A DNA stretch of 32,695 nt from Candidatus Binatia bacterium (GTDB lineage: Bacteria > Desulfobacterota > Binatia > UBA1149 > JAJCZL01): positions 1 through 32,695 of the forward strand of contig JANQEO010000140.1 of the NCBI GenBank assembly GCA_028278325.1, given 5' to 3'. The notes below the pieces were generated by a model. It was given only the letters and a program-made list of their open reading frames with translations, ran no database searches and was not told the DNA's origin. Below, one piece after another: positions 16,579 through 24,816 of this stretch (the stretch's first letter is position 1; each line of letters opens with the position of its first letter). The position numbers and the translations under genes were made by a program.

Positions 16579-17717
16579 GTGGGGTCCGGAAACTCGAATC
16601 ACCGCAAGTGGCTTGATCGGCATGGAGTTCTGCCGCCGACAGCCTCTCGTGTGACGTCTTCCGGCCTTAGTGGGCGTTCTCCGCCTGGACCCTTGCCCCA
16701 AGCATCGTCAAGTAGAGGGCCGAGTTCGATCGCTCCGGCGGCGCGGCGGTAGTAGCGAAGCATGCCGCGGAGCCGTTCGCGGCACGCGATGTGGCCGGAT
16801 GCCGCGCCGACCTCAGCACCGGGATCGATGATGCGGTTCCCGATGCCCTGGTGGTTTCTCTCCCGGTTGTAGTGGGCGAGAAACTCGCTCTGCGCCCGCC
16901 GCAGAGATGCGACCCCGAAGAAGATCATCCGGTTCACGCACTCGTACTTGATGGTGCGGACGAACCGCTTCGCGTAGGCATTTGCGTTCGGCGCTCTGTA
17001 TGGCGTCCGCACGATGTCGATGCCCTCGTCTTGGAGGATGCCATCGAAGCCGCCACTGAACTTGCCGTCGTTGTCCCGGATCAGGAATCGCATGTCGGTG
17101 AGGAAACCGTCGATCGGGTTCTTCGCTATCTGGGCCACGAGGATGCCATCAGGGTGGGGCGTCGTGCCCGCGATCTCGACACGTCGAGTGGCAAGATGGA
17201 CCACGAAGAAGGCGTAGAACGTGACGAGCCCACGCGGTGTCCAGGTTATCGACAGTCCCTTGGATCTTGTCGTAGCCCCAAGTCGGGTTCTCCCTGTCGA
17301 GGCGGACGACGAGCTCCTTGATGTCGCGAGACTTCCGAGGATGGCCTGGCCCGCCGGTGACGTTGAAAGTCCACTTCAGTGCGATGAGTTTGCGATGCCA
17401 GGTCAGGATAGTCTCGGGCGTGACGATGGACACGAGGCTGCCGAGGAGTTTGCGCCCCAGAGGCTTTCCGAGCACTGCCAGTCGGCGACGCTGGCCATCG
17501 GTGAGACGGAGCCGCTTCTTGCCGAGCTGCTCGCGCAAGACCCGGTTCTCCTCCCGTAGGTAGTCGATCGCGAGTTGTCGGTGCTTGTTCAGCCAGCCAG
17601 CGAGGGAAACGGCGACGAGATGGAGGGGGAGGAGGCGTCTATCCATGGACGCCGAAGCGTACTCACGGCCTGTCAGAAGTCGCTATGCTGGAGAGCGCTC
17701 GAGTTTCCGGACCCTAC
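16579..17717 (-). mobile_element. IS copy 2, same family, internally deleted
   Basis: Terminal repeats match copy 1 (GTGGGGTCCGGAAACTCGAA at 16579; its inverse ends at 17717). The matching may extend a few bases outward (CATCCCC/GGGATG). Length is about 1139 bp against about 1303 bp for copy 1. The missing 164 bases are accounted for by a 155-bp deletion (copy 1 bases ~966-1120) and a 9-bp gap. Divergence along the rest shows the two copies are not a recent duplication. Confidence 0.82.
16599..17646 (-). pseudogene. broken DDE transposase of IS copy 2
   Basis: The N-terminal 133 or so residues (MDRRLLPLHLVAVSLAGWLN to YDKIQGTVDNL) read from 17646 down to about 17250, then a 155-base deletion shifts the frame. 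The C-terminal part (MVHLATRRVEIAGTTPHPDG onward, including DNDGKF and the catalytic-Glu motif AKRFVRTIKYE, where the A-E-R-F of copy 1 is A-K-R-F) reads in another frame. The first catalytic Asp region (ACDFYT) lies in the deleted segment. The normal stop after YYRRAA is also lost, extending the frame to 16599. It cannot make an active enzyme, but its ends could be mobilised by copy 1. Confidence 0.88.
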
Positions 17718-17804
17718 GGGATGTCCTCGTATCCCCACGTCCGGTTGTCCCTGCACAGTCGGACGACGAGTTGCTTGTCCGATGTCAATCCGGAGGGAAA
17801 ACGC

Positions 17805-17834
17805 TTGCCGGAACCGGTGGACCACGATTAGGTT
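17805..17834 (+). promoter_or_regulatory. candidate promoter for the GlcG-like gene
   Basis: TTGCCG (17805-17810), 18 bases, TAGGTT (17829-17834), 24 bases before the chosen ATG. It has the same geometry as the TTGACG-N18-TANNNT pairs at 3618, 22759 and 31448. It lies just outside the right end of IS copy 2, so the insertion did not separate it from the gene. Confidence 0.45.
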
Positions 17835-17857
17835 CACCGCTTCTTCTGAGACCGTCG

Positions 17858-19540
17858 ATGACCGCGTGGCGTACGGCTTCCCTCGTTGTGCTCGTGCTCG
17901 CCGGGCTGCAAGCGTGTGGTGGCAGCGGCGAAGTAGAAGCCGCTCTGTTCGTCCCTACGTACTTCCCTCCAGACCCGCTTACGGCGGCCGAGGCGGAGCA
18001 GGTCATCATGGATGCCGTGAGCGCGATCGATCATCCGGATCTCGTCGCTGCAGTCGTGGATCGCGTCGGCAACGTGCTTGCGGTCTACAGCAATCGGGTC
18101 CCAAGCAACCCGGACCATGACAACCTGGCCGTGAGCCTGGCGCGCACGGCCGCGTTCTTCTCCAACGCTCAGGCACCACTGAGTTCGAGGACGGTCGAGT
18201 TCATCTCTGCGGAGCACTTTCCGCCGATCTTCACCTCGACGTTCGTCGATTCCCCGTGCCCACCGAATGGCGGTGCCTGCGGGAGCACCGTCATCGCTCC
18301 GCAGCGCACGGTGGTGGGCGTCAACGGAACGCCTCAGGGCCCACTCTGGCAGATCAACGCGACCAACCGCGGCATACCGTTCGCCTTGCCCGCCGCCTCT
18401 CCATTGCCGCCGCTCACCAACCCGCCGACCGAGTTCGACGTGAATCGGGACCTCCCATTGCCGGTCAACATCGACGGCACGGCGCCGGGTCCGGGAATCA
18501 CCCGCCTCCCCGGAGGCATTCCCCTCTACAAGCCGGGCATGGGCGCCGGCCCCGACGATGTCCGTCGCGTGGTTGGTGGCGTCGGTGTCTGGATTCCGGG
18601 TCCGAACGGGCCCGAGCTCGACGCCATGGAGCACGCCGCCCTCATGGGCGCCGGTGGTTTCCCTTTCCTTCCCTCGATCCCGCCCGTTGGGGCCGTCTAC
18701 TTGATGGGTCTTCTCCTGCCCTTCGTGGACACCGACAACCTGAATCTCCCGGCGGGGTTCTCGCTGGGCACGTTCGGCACCGGTGCCTATGTCGTGACGG
18801 CTTCGGACGGAGTACCTGAGCCGTCAGGGTGGCTCATCAGTCCGCGGGACAGCGTCGATCCACCGCCGGCCGCCGGCGGTCTGTCTGCCCTCGATGTCCA
18901 AGACATCATCGACCGAGGCATCATCTGGGCCAACGGAACCCGCGCCGCGATTCGTCTCCCCTTGGGCTCATCAGCCCGCATGGTGCTGTGCGTCGCGGAC
19001 AACCGCGGCCTCATCCTTGGTCTCTACCGAATGGAAGATGCCACGGTCTTTTCGGTCGACGTCGCAGTGACGAAGTCCCGATGCACGCGCTACTTCAGCA
19101 GCCTCGCTCTCGACCCCCTGGACCAGGTGCCTGGGGTTCCGCCGGGTGTTGCCATGACAACGCGCACACTCGGGTTTCTCTCGCAGCCGTTCTTCCCACC
19201 TGGCATCCAGACCTCGGGAGTCCCCGGGCCGCTGTTCGACACCGCGCTCCTCAATCAGCTCCCAGCTCAGGCGAGCTTGATGGCGAACGCCGTCCCCGAT
19301 CCTGGCTATCAGAGCGGCGTGATCTTCTTCCCGGGCGCGACACCTCTGTATGTGAACGGTCAGCTTGTCGGTGGTTTCGGTGTTTCGGGCGACGGCGTCG
19401 AACAGGACGACTTCGTCACGTTCGGAGGAAGTCAGGGGTTCCTTCCGTTCCCGTCCATGAGGGCTGACGCCTTCTCGTACAAGGGCGTCCAGTTGCCCTA
19501 CTTCAAGTTCCCGCAGAATCCCGGACCGGGAGGCTTCTAG
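17858..19540 (+). CDS. lipoprotein with two GlcG/HbpS-like (heme-binding-type) domains
   Basis: 560 residues from ATG 17858. The open frame extends upstream into IS copy 2, but the signal sequence MTAWRTASLVVLVLAGLQAC begins here, with Cys20 as the probable lipidation site. Domain 1 starts LTAAEAEQVIMDAVSAI and includes LVAAVVDRVGNVLAVYSN, VSLARTAAFFSN and GGIPLYKPGM. Domain 2 begins at about 345 with LSALDVQDIIDRG and includes MVLCVADNRGLILGLYRM, VAVTKSRCTRYFSS and GATPLYVNGQLVGGFGVSGDGVEQDD. These are hallmarks of the GlcG/HbpS (DUF336) fold, some members of which bind degraded heme. Usual members are single-domain and about 140-190 residues, so a tandem, expanded, outer-surface version is unusual. 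Heme binding here is inference. Confidence 0.8.
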   Translation: MTAWRTASLVVLVLAGLQACGGSGEVEAALFVPTYFPPDPLTAAEAEQVIMDAVSAIDHPDLVAAVVDRVGNVLAVYSNRVPSNPDHDNLAVSLARTAAFFSNAQAPLSSRTVEFISAEHFPPIFTSTFVDSPCPPNGGACGSTVIAPQRTVVGVNGTPQGPLWQINATNRGIPFALPAASPLPPLTNPPTEFDVNRDLPLPVNIDGTAPGPGITRLPGGIPLYKPGMGAGPDDVRRVVGGVGVWIPGPNGPELDAMEHAALMGAGGFPFLPSIPPVGAVYLMGLLLPFVDTDNLNLPAGFSLGTFGTGAYVVTASDGVPEPSGWLISPRDSVDPPPAAGGLSALDVQDIIDRGIIWANGTRAAIRLPLGSSARMVLCVADNRGLILGLYRMEDATVFSVDVAVTKSRCTRYFSSLALDPLDQVPGVPPGVAMTTRTLGFLSQPFFPPGIQTSGVPGPLFDTALLNQLPAQASLMANAVPDPGYQSGVIFFPGATPLYVNGQLVGGFGVSGDGVEQDDFVTFGGSQGFLPFPSMRADAFSYKGVQLPYFKFPQNPGPGGF

Positions 19541-19563
19541 CCGGGACCGCCTGTGGTCCTGTA

Positions 19564-19594
19564 CCCGACACGGCAGAGAGTTGTGTCGGGCCTC
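19564..19594 (+). terminator. intrinsic-type terminator, family member 2
   Basis: CCCGACAC (19564-19571) pairs with GTGTCGGG (19583-19590), 24 bases after the stop of the GlcG-like gene. It is followed by CCTCGTCTTCT, which is pyrimidine-rich but not a clean U-run. Loop and right arm match the terminator at 14830-14864. Confidence 0.6.
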
Positions 19595-19640
19595 GTCTTC
19601 TGCTCTCAGGCGGGCAGGGGACGTGTACTCACTTAGTTGT

Positions 19641-19987
19641 GGGTCCTGAAAACGTCATCCGGGGCCAAAGCATCGACGATCGTCGACCGCACGGCGACGT
19701 CATCCTGATGTCCAGATGCGCCGAGATGGACGTTGACCTCGGAACGGTTCGCCGAGAGCGCGCCAGAATCAGGCTGCGCGGCGGCAGATGTGATGCAGAC
19801 CGCCGAGGACTGGCGTGCTGATGATGTCGCCGTCGCCAGCATCGACACGGCGGGGGATAGAGGGCGTCGCTGCGGGCCCTCCAAGAAGCTCCGTCCGTTG
19901 GGTACGGGGGAGGACATCGTATCCACGGCTCAACGCGCGACTTGTCGTCGTCTGAGAACCGCCCGAACCTGGCTTGACCCCCTTCAC
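19641..19987 (-). pseudogene. decayed IS end plus transposase C-terminal remnant
   Basis: The minus strand at 19769-19860 encodes DIISTPVLGGLHHICRRAA and stop, the same tip as at 1649 and about 27760. The stretch 19641-19740 begins TGTGGGTCCTGAAAAC, which resembles the terminal repeats of the intact IS. It is also similar to 27620-27730 (shared CATCGTCGACC, GCCGACGTC, GTCCAG, GGACGT). The block therefore looks like the end of an IS481-like element with the middle of its transposase gone. An open frame reaches 19987 but upstream residues look random. Confidence 0.55.
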
Positions 19988-20017
19988 CGGCGGGAGGACC
20001 TCGTTTCTCCTCGCTCC

Positions 20018-21418
20018 TTACCTGGTCCTGCGAAAGACCCGCTCCCGGAACCCTGTGTGGGAGCGCGCGCCCCGGATCCCCTCGGTGCCGTCCGGCACGA
20101 AGATGATGGGTACGTCCAGCAGCCCGAGAACGCTGACGTGGAACCGGTGTTCGGCGTCGGGCACGAGCGCTTGCGGCCCCATCTCGGGATCGCGTGCGAC
20201 GAGTCCACCGTCCTGGGACGAGATCACCAGGGGCGGCCCTCCGTCCGCTGCTTCGTACGTGCCGACGTACCTCTCCAACTCAGCGCGTGTCGGCTCGTAC
20301 GGCGCGGGATCGGTGCCAACTGCGACGAGTGCGGGAAGCAGATGCCGCGAGAGCATGGCCAGGTTGCGCAGCTCGCCGAGCGGGTTGTCGAAGACCTGGT
20401 GAGTGAGCACAACGACGGCATCCAGGGTGGGCAGGACGATGATCTTCTGGCCTCCATGACCGGACGCGAAGACCGCGGGGATCCGTTTGTCCGCATGCAG
20501 AAGCGTTCCGCACCACCACTGAAACCCGTAGCCGGGTCCATTGGGCACGTCGAGCCGACGTCGACTCGACTCCTCGATCCACGCGCGCGAGACGACCTGC
20601 CTCCCGTTCCACCGACCTCCGTCAAGCACGAGGCGTCCGATCTTGGCCATGTCGCGCGGCCTGAGGTGCAATCCACCGTCCGTGTTGGTGAGCCCGTTGG
20701 CCACTTCGTCCCAGCGATACGAAGTGATGCCGAGGGGGCCGAAGAGGACGTCTGTGGCGAAGGCTTCCGCGTTCTCGCCAGTAGCCTCTGTCACGAGTGC
20801 CGAGAGGAGGATCGAGAGACCGCCGTTGTAGAGGAACGTCTTCCCAGGTCTCTCGACCACGCGCTTGGCGAGCACGACAGCGAGCGGATCGTCGCTGCGC
20901 TCCATGGCGGTGCAGTCGTTCCGCCGGTCTCCGTACGGATGGGTCGCCTCGTCCCACTCGAGTCCCGCGCTCATGGAGAGGACGTGCCTTAGTCGTAGGT
21001 GCGCCTTGGCGGGGTCCTCGTTGATCAGCGTGGTGTAGGCCGGGAACAGCTCGGCCACGGGTCGATCGAGCACATCGCCTTCTCGGGCTGTGAGGAGCCC
21101 ACGATCGATCGCGATCCCCACGAGCAGTGACGCGACGCTCTTGGTCACCGACGCCGTGTAGTGCAGGTCCGTCGCCTCGTAGCCCCCGAAGTACCGCTCG
21201 AACACCAGCTTGCCACCCTTCACGAGTAGGACGCCGTGCACGTTTTCGTAGACCCCGTTCTCGACCTTCGTCACCAAATCGATGAGCGGGGCATCGTCTA
21301 CTCCCAACGAGGCCGGTGCGACGATGTCCCAGTCGTCCTCCACATGGGAGTCCGCTGAGCAGCTGGAGGCAAAGAGCACCAGAAGGGCGAGCCAGAGTCG
21401 GACCGGGATGGATCTCAT
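20018..21418 (-). CDS. serine hydrolase, class C beta-lactamase/S12 family, lipoprotein
   Basis: 466 residues from ATG 21418; an alternative ATG at 21442 adds eight residues. I prefer 21418 because GTGAGG lies upstream of it. The signal ends LALLVLFASSC, a lipobox with Cys20. The nucleophile motif is S90-V-T-K93 (YTASVTKSVASLLVG). YNGG near residue 200 sits where the Y-x-N motif of the family lies, and HGG in ASGHGGQKIIV replaces KTG. Also typical are LRHVLSMSAGLEW and LHLRPRDMAKIGRLVL. A small C-terminal beta domain (YVGTYEAADGGPPLVI) follows. Such enzymes are mostly esterases, D-amino peptidases or amidases and not resistance enzymes; the substrate cannot be read. The gene lies alone between transposase remnants, all on the same strand. 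Confidence 0.88.
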   Translation of the reverse strand: MRSIPVRLWLALLVLFASSCSADSHVEDDWDIVAPASLGVDDAPLIDLVTKVENGVYENVHGVLLVKGGKLVFERYFGGYEATDLHYTASVTKSVASLLVGIAIDRGLLTAREGDVLDRPVAELFPAYTTLINEDPAKAHLRLRHVLSMSAGLEWDEATHPYGDRRNDCTAMERSDDPLAVVLAKRVVERPGKTFLYNGGLSILLSALVTEATGENAEAFATDVLFGPLGITSYRWDEVANGLTNTDGGLHLRPRDMAKIGRLVLDGGRWNGRQVVSRAWIEESSRRRLDVPNGPGYGFQWWCGTLLHADKRIPAVFASGHGGQKIIVLPTLDAVVVLTHQVFDNPLGELRNLAMLSRHLLPALVAVGTDPAPYEPTRAELERYVGTYEAADGGPPLVISSQDGGLVARDPEMGPQALVPDAEHRFHVSVLGLLDVPIIFVPDGTEGIRGARSHTGFRERVFRRTR

Positions 21419-21705
21419 TTGGATGCGAGCCTCACGCGCCATGTTAGAGGCTGTCTGCTTAGAGGAGAAACGACCTCGCCGTGAGTGCCTTCGGACTCCA
21501 TCGGTTTCTACGACGATCCACCAAATAGCGTCCCGCCGCTGCGAATATCCGACCCGCGGACCGAGGTCCTACGGTCTACGTCGTCGAGTTCAGAAGCTGC
21601 GTGCCGTGATCGGCCTTCTCGCGGCGACTTCATGCGTGGAAGCGCACAGAGCAAAGCTGCGACCTGGACGACCGTTCGTCGTGTCCAAGTCATCTCCACA
21701 TCGAC

Positions 21706-21990
21706 TCACCGCCGACGAGTTTCAGACGATGAAGGAAATGACGACCTCGACTGATCCTCGGACATCGTCAGTGCGTCGGTCGTGACGGTTTCGCGCTCGG
21801 GGCCGCGTAGCCATCCGCGTGCCGTCGATGCTGGCACGCCTACGGTGGTTGCGATCGTGATGTCGGCGGTGCTGCGAACGAGGTCCCTGAGCCGCAATTG
21901 ATGGCGGTCACGGAAGACGAGGAGGCAGGCGCGTGCCAGGGCATGCCGTTTGCGCTTCACCTCTGTTCGTGTGTCCGGCAGGTCGCGGCG
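21706..21990 (-). pseudogene. N-terminal helix-turn-helix remnant of a transposase
   Basis: The minus strand encodes VKRKRHALARACLLVFRDRHQLRLRDLVRS, then TADITIATTVGVPASTARGWL, RGPERETVTTDALTMSE and a stop at about 21706. The string TVGVPASTARGWLRGP has the form of the N-terminal DNA-binding helix-turn-helix of IS481-type transposases; the catalytic core is absent. The C-terminal tip of a transposase on the same strand lies at 19769, on the far side of the hydrolase gene. No other gene is seen in 21443-22046. Confidence 0.45.
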
Positions 21991-22046
21991 TGTGGGCCCT
22001 GAGCGGTCTTGCTCTCGAACCTGTCGGCGGTCAAGGAGGTGAGGCC

Positions 22047-22550
22047 ATGATGGGTCGAGTTCCGGGTCGGTGTGTTTGGCGCAGCGTACTGCTCGTTGCG
22101 CTGTCGGTGTCCGTTTCTTGCGCACAGGCTCCTGAGTGGCAGCCCAACCAGCCCGAGGCGAGCGTGGGGATGATAGCCCAGCCACCGGGAAACCCCTTTG
22201 GTCCGTTCTACATCGAGGTCACCAGCACGCTTGCTGGCGCACCGTGGGAGGTTGCGTTGGTTAATGCACCCGCGGTGCCCTTGAGTCTGGGTGGCATTCC
22301 GCTGAGTGATGGTCAGGTCGTCAATCTCAACTTCATGTTCGGTCCGCCTGATCTCTTGTGGAACGGCTTCCAAGGCCCCGGGATCCCGAGCTACCTGGCA
22401 ATCGTCGTCCCAAATCTGGCGCCGATGAACGGGCACCTCTCCGCCCAGATGGCGGTCATCGATCCGTCGACGCGCAGCGGCATCCGCCTGTCCCAGGCGA
22501 TCTACATGTTCGGGATGCCTACCTGCGTCCACCCGTGGTGCCCGGGTTAG
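22047..22550 (+). CDS. short secreted protein, shared planctomycete module only
   Basis: 167 residues from ATG 22047, chosen for the strong AAGGAGGTGAG just upstream (22033-22043). Signal peptide ends SVSVSCAQ. The mature part is almost entirely the module seen in genes 1895(-), 12906 and the wrapped 31565 gene. It opens EWQPNQPEASVGM, has PWEVALVNAP and closes MAVIDPSTRSGIRLSQAIYMFG. The wrapped protein has the equivalent EYQLNQPEASLLVNG, AWDVAQTVG and FVLVDPTTPSGFRASQ. It shows the module can stand alone. No known domain recognised. Probably exported; function unknown. Confidence 0.75.
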   Translation: MMGRVPGRCVWRSVLLVALSVSVSCAQAPEWQPNQPEASVGMIAQPPGNPFGPFYIEVTSTLAGAPWEVALVNAPAVPLSLGGIPLSDGQVVNLNFMFGPPDLLWNGFQGPGIPSYLAIVVPNLAPMNGHLSAQMAVIDPSTRSGIRLSQAIYMFGMPTCVHPWCPG

Positions 22551-22958
22551 GGACCTCGTCAGCGGCGAGCCGATGCGGAGACGACGTGCGGCAGGAGGAG
22601 TAGTCGCCCAAGTCGCAAGTCCGCTCGGCGCGCTGCCAGGCATGGAGTCGGGTCGCTGACAAGCCGATGATTGCGAGCCCGATCCGATGCGATGGCTTGG
22701 ATCAGATGCAGCAAGTGAACAAGAAGAGCCATTGCGCCATCGTCCGTGCTCAGCGCGGTTGACGCGACGCAGACGCGCAGGCTACCGTCGTTTCTGATGG
22801 CGTCGTAACGTCATGATGGCGCTGTGCTTCCCGTTTTCGGGAGGGACACGTAGCTCGGCGAGATCGTCGGCGTCACGTTCCGCGGCACCGGACACGCACC
22901 TCCGTCCTCGCGCGGCGACGTCGCCCGAAACTCGCCGGACCCCCACGGCAGCGCCCCT
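22551..22958. other. intergenic region with orphan promoter-like sequence and 27-bp repeat copy 2
   Basis: No gene is seen. TTGACG (22759-22764), 18 bases, TACCGT (22783-22788) is a good promoter by the local pattern. It is followed by the 27-base repeat at 22795-22821 identical to 10347-10373. The only downstream feature is the 3' end of the K+ channel gene on the opposite strand. It may be an orphan promoter left after gene loss, an antisense transcript start, or a small RNA promoter. CCCGTTTTCGGG at about 22838-22849 is a short hairpin 50 bases downstream. Confidence 0.45.
22795..22821 (+). repeat. 27-bp dispersed repeat, copy 2
   Basis: Identical to 10347-10373 (TGATGGCG, 11 bases, TGATGGCG), within a longer similar block of about 75 bases. 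Here it lies directly after an orphan promoter-like sequence. Confidence 0.7.
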
Positions 22959-24656
22959 TCAGCGGAAGAGCCGCATGAACTCCAGCCGTTGCTCCTGGGT
23001 TCCGATCATGAGGAGCTCGCCGTCGGCGGGGAGGGAGACGGAGCTCGGCGGATTGCAGACGACGGTGCCATCGCGCTGCAGGGCGATGACGTTGAGCCCG
23101 GTGCGAGCTCCGATGTCGCTCTCGGCCAGGGACTTGCCGGAGAGGCGCTGGGGAACGTCCACATGGAAGAGCTCGACGCCGGCACCCAGCATCATGAGCT
23201 CTCGGCCGTGCACGGCCGACACAACCGACTCCACTCCTAGCGATGAGTAGCTGAGGACGAAGTCCGCGCCGGCACGATGGATCGCCTCCAGGTTCCGACC
23301 GTGCGTGATCCGACTGATAATGCGCAGGTCTGGGTTCAGGCGACGGCAGTAGACGGCAAGGTAGACGTTGATGCTGTCGTCGTTGGTGGAGAGGATGACC
23401 GCTGGCGCCTCGGCCAGCCCGGCGCCGAGCAAGACCTCGCGGTCGGCGGCGTCGCCGGCGATGACCCGATCGGCGACGCCCGAGAGGCGCTGCACGAGCG
23501 CCTCGCTCCGTTCGACGATGTGGACAGGGACGCTACGGCGTTTGAGGGCGGCGGCCGCCGCGCAGCCGACCTTCCCCCCGCCGATGACCAAGGTCGGGTC
23601 GTAGTTGGTGTCGTAGATGACAAGCAACATGTTGAGATCAAGGAGCTGTTCCCTGGTACCGATTACCACTGGTACGCTGAACTCCAAGAGTTCCCGGTCA
23701 GGCCGGGCCGCCTCGAAATGCCCGCGCTCCCACACGCCCACTACGCTGACCCCCGTAGCCTCGCGGAGTTTCGTGTCACGCAAGGTCCGCCCCACGAACG
23801 GTGTGTTGTGTACGGGGAACTCTGCGATGACCAGGTCGCGAAACTCGCCGATGACATGCGCCTCGGCATGACCGGCGTTCACTCGGTTGGCGAGTGCCTC
23901 ACCGAGCCGTTGCTTGAGCGGCAGGACCTCGGTGGCGCCGGCGAGTTCGAGGATGTCGATGGAGTCTTCGCTCTCGACCGTGGCGATGATGGGCACGTCG
24001 GGTGCCTCCTGGCGGACGGTGAGCGTTATGTTCGTGTTGCGGGCGTCATCACTGTTGGCGACGACCGCGCGGACCCGGCGGACGCGGACCGCGTCCCAGG
24101 TCGACGACGATTCCGGATCGCCCGCGACGACCGACACACCGTTCGCGAAGTGCTCCGCGGCCGCGGCGGGATCAGGCTCCAGGAGGAAGGACGGGATCTG
24201 CATCAGGCGCAGGCGCTCGATGAGTTCGCGCGCGATCGGGTCGTGCTTGCAGATGACCACGTGACCGCTGGTGCCTTCCGGGGCCGCTCGCGGCGCCCGG
24301 GTGTTGAGCTGTGCTTCGAGCCATGGGGCGTAGAAGAAGCGGATGAAGGCAAAGGGAAGAACGATGAGAAGCATCACGACCCCGGTCAACAGGACGACGA
24401 TGCTGAAGATCCGACCGAGATCGCTGTGGAAGGTGATGTCCCCGAAGCCAAGCGTGCTCATTACCGTGAGCGTCCAGTAGACCCCCGTGAGCCAGGAGTG
24501 CTTCTGACCCTCGTACGCCATGATGAAGTGGAAGGCGACGGCGTAAACGGCGATGACGACGCCGAGGAACGCGACGTACTTGAGGAGCGCCGACAGGTTC
24601 TGACGCAGCTGCCGCTGGCTGAGAAGGTACGAGAGCTGTGTGCCCAGGAACTTCAC
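22959..24656 (-). CDS. two-RCK potassium channel (Ion_trans_2 + TrkA N/C twice)
   Basis: 565 residues from GTG 24656 (no early ATG). Two membrane helices at about 26-46 and 82-105 flank a pore loop with the K+ filter T68-L-G-F-G-D73. A first TrkA_N/RCK domain (about 131-255) has its glycine-rich loop replaced (VVICKHDPIARELI), so it may not bind dinucleotide normally. TrkA_C follows at about 270-348. The second RCK (about 355-475) has an intact VIGGGKVG at 357-364, and a second TrkA_C ends the protein. One pore with two tandem RCKs recalls GsuK/MthK-type ligand-gated channels. It is divergent from the DUF1538 operon with 160 bases between, suggesting joint control of monovalent cations. Confidence 0.9.
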   Translation of the reverse strand: MKFLGTQLSYLLSQRQLRQNLSALLKYVAFLGVVIAVYAVAFHFIMAYEGQKHSWLTGVYWTLTVMSTLGFGDITFHSDLGRIFSIVVLLTGVVMLLIVLPFAFIRFFYAPWLEAQLNTRAPRAAPEGTSGHVVICKHDPIARELIERLRLMQIPSFLLEPDPAAAAEHFANGVSVVAGDPESSSTWDAVRVRRVRAVVANSDDARNTNITLTVRQEAPDVPIIATVESEDSIDILELAGATEVLPLKQRLGEALANRVNAGHAEAHVIGEFRDLVIAEFPVHNTPFVGRTLRDTKLREATGVSVVGVWERGHFEAARPDRELLEFSVPVVIGTREQLLDLNMLLVIYDTNYDPTLVIGGGKVGCAAAAALKRRSVPVHIVERSEALVQRLSGVADRVIAGDAADREVLLGAGLAEAPAVILSTNDDSINVYLAVYCRRLNPDLRIISRITHGRNLEAIHRAGADFVLSYSSLGVESVVSAVHGRELMMLGAGVELFHVDVPQRLSGKSLAESDIGARTGLNVIALQRDGTVVCNPPSSVSLPADGELLMIGTQEQRLEFMRLFR

Positions 24657-24816
24657 AACTCGATTCTCGAGCGCGATCTTAGCACCTCTGCGCGCAGGAT
24701 GCGCGACACACCGCGCCGCTCACGCTGCCGCGAGTCGAAGCAGGTGGCCTCCACCGTCACCGGCGGAACCAACGGAGGGATGCCGTAGTGAGGAGTGACC
24801 GATAGAGGGGGAATCC

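Noticed and set aside
19733..20992. 419-codon open frame on the plus strand
   Set aside because: Antisense to the serine hydrolase, whose SxxK and HxG motifs are clear; the plus-strand product has no recognisable fold or ribosome site.
20018..21418. antibiotic-resistance beta-lactamase
   Set aside because: It has the S12 serine hydrolase layout with HGG in place of KTG and a C-terminal beta domain, as in esterase/peptidase members; nothing supports resistance.
23277..24788. 503-codon open frame on the plus strand
   Set aside because: It lies opposite the K+ channel gene, is rich in Asp/Arg/Gly with no family motif, and arises from third-position G+C bias of the real gene.
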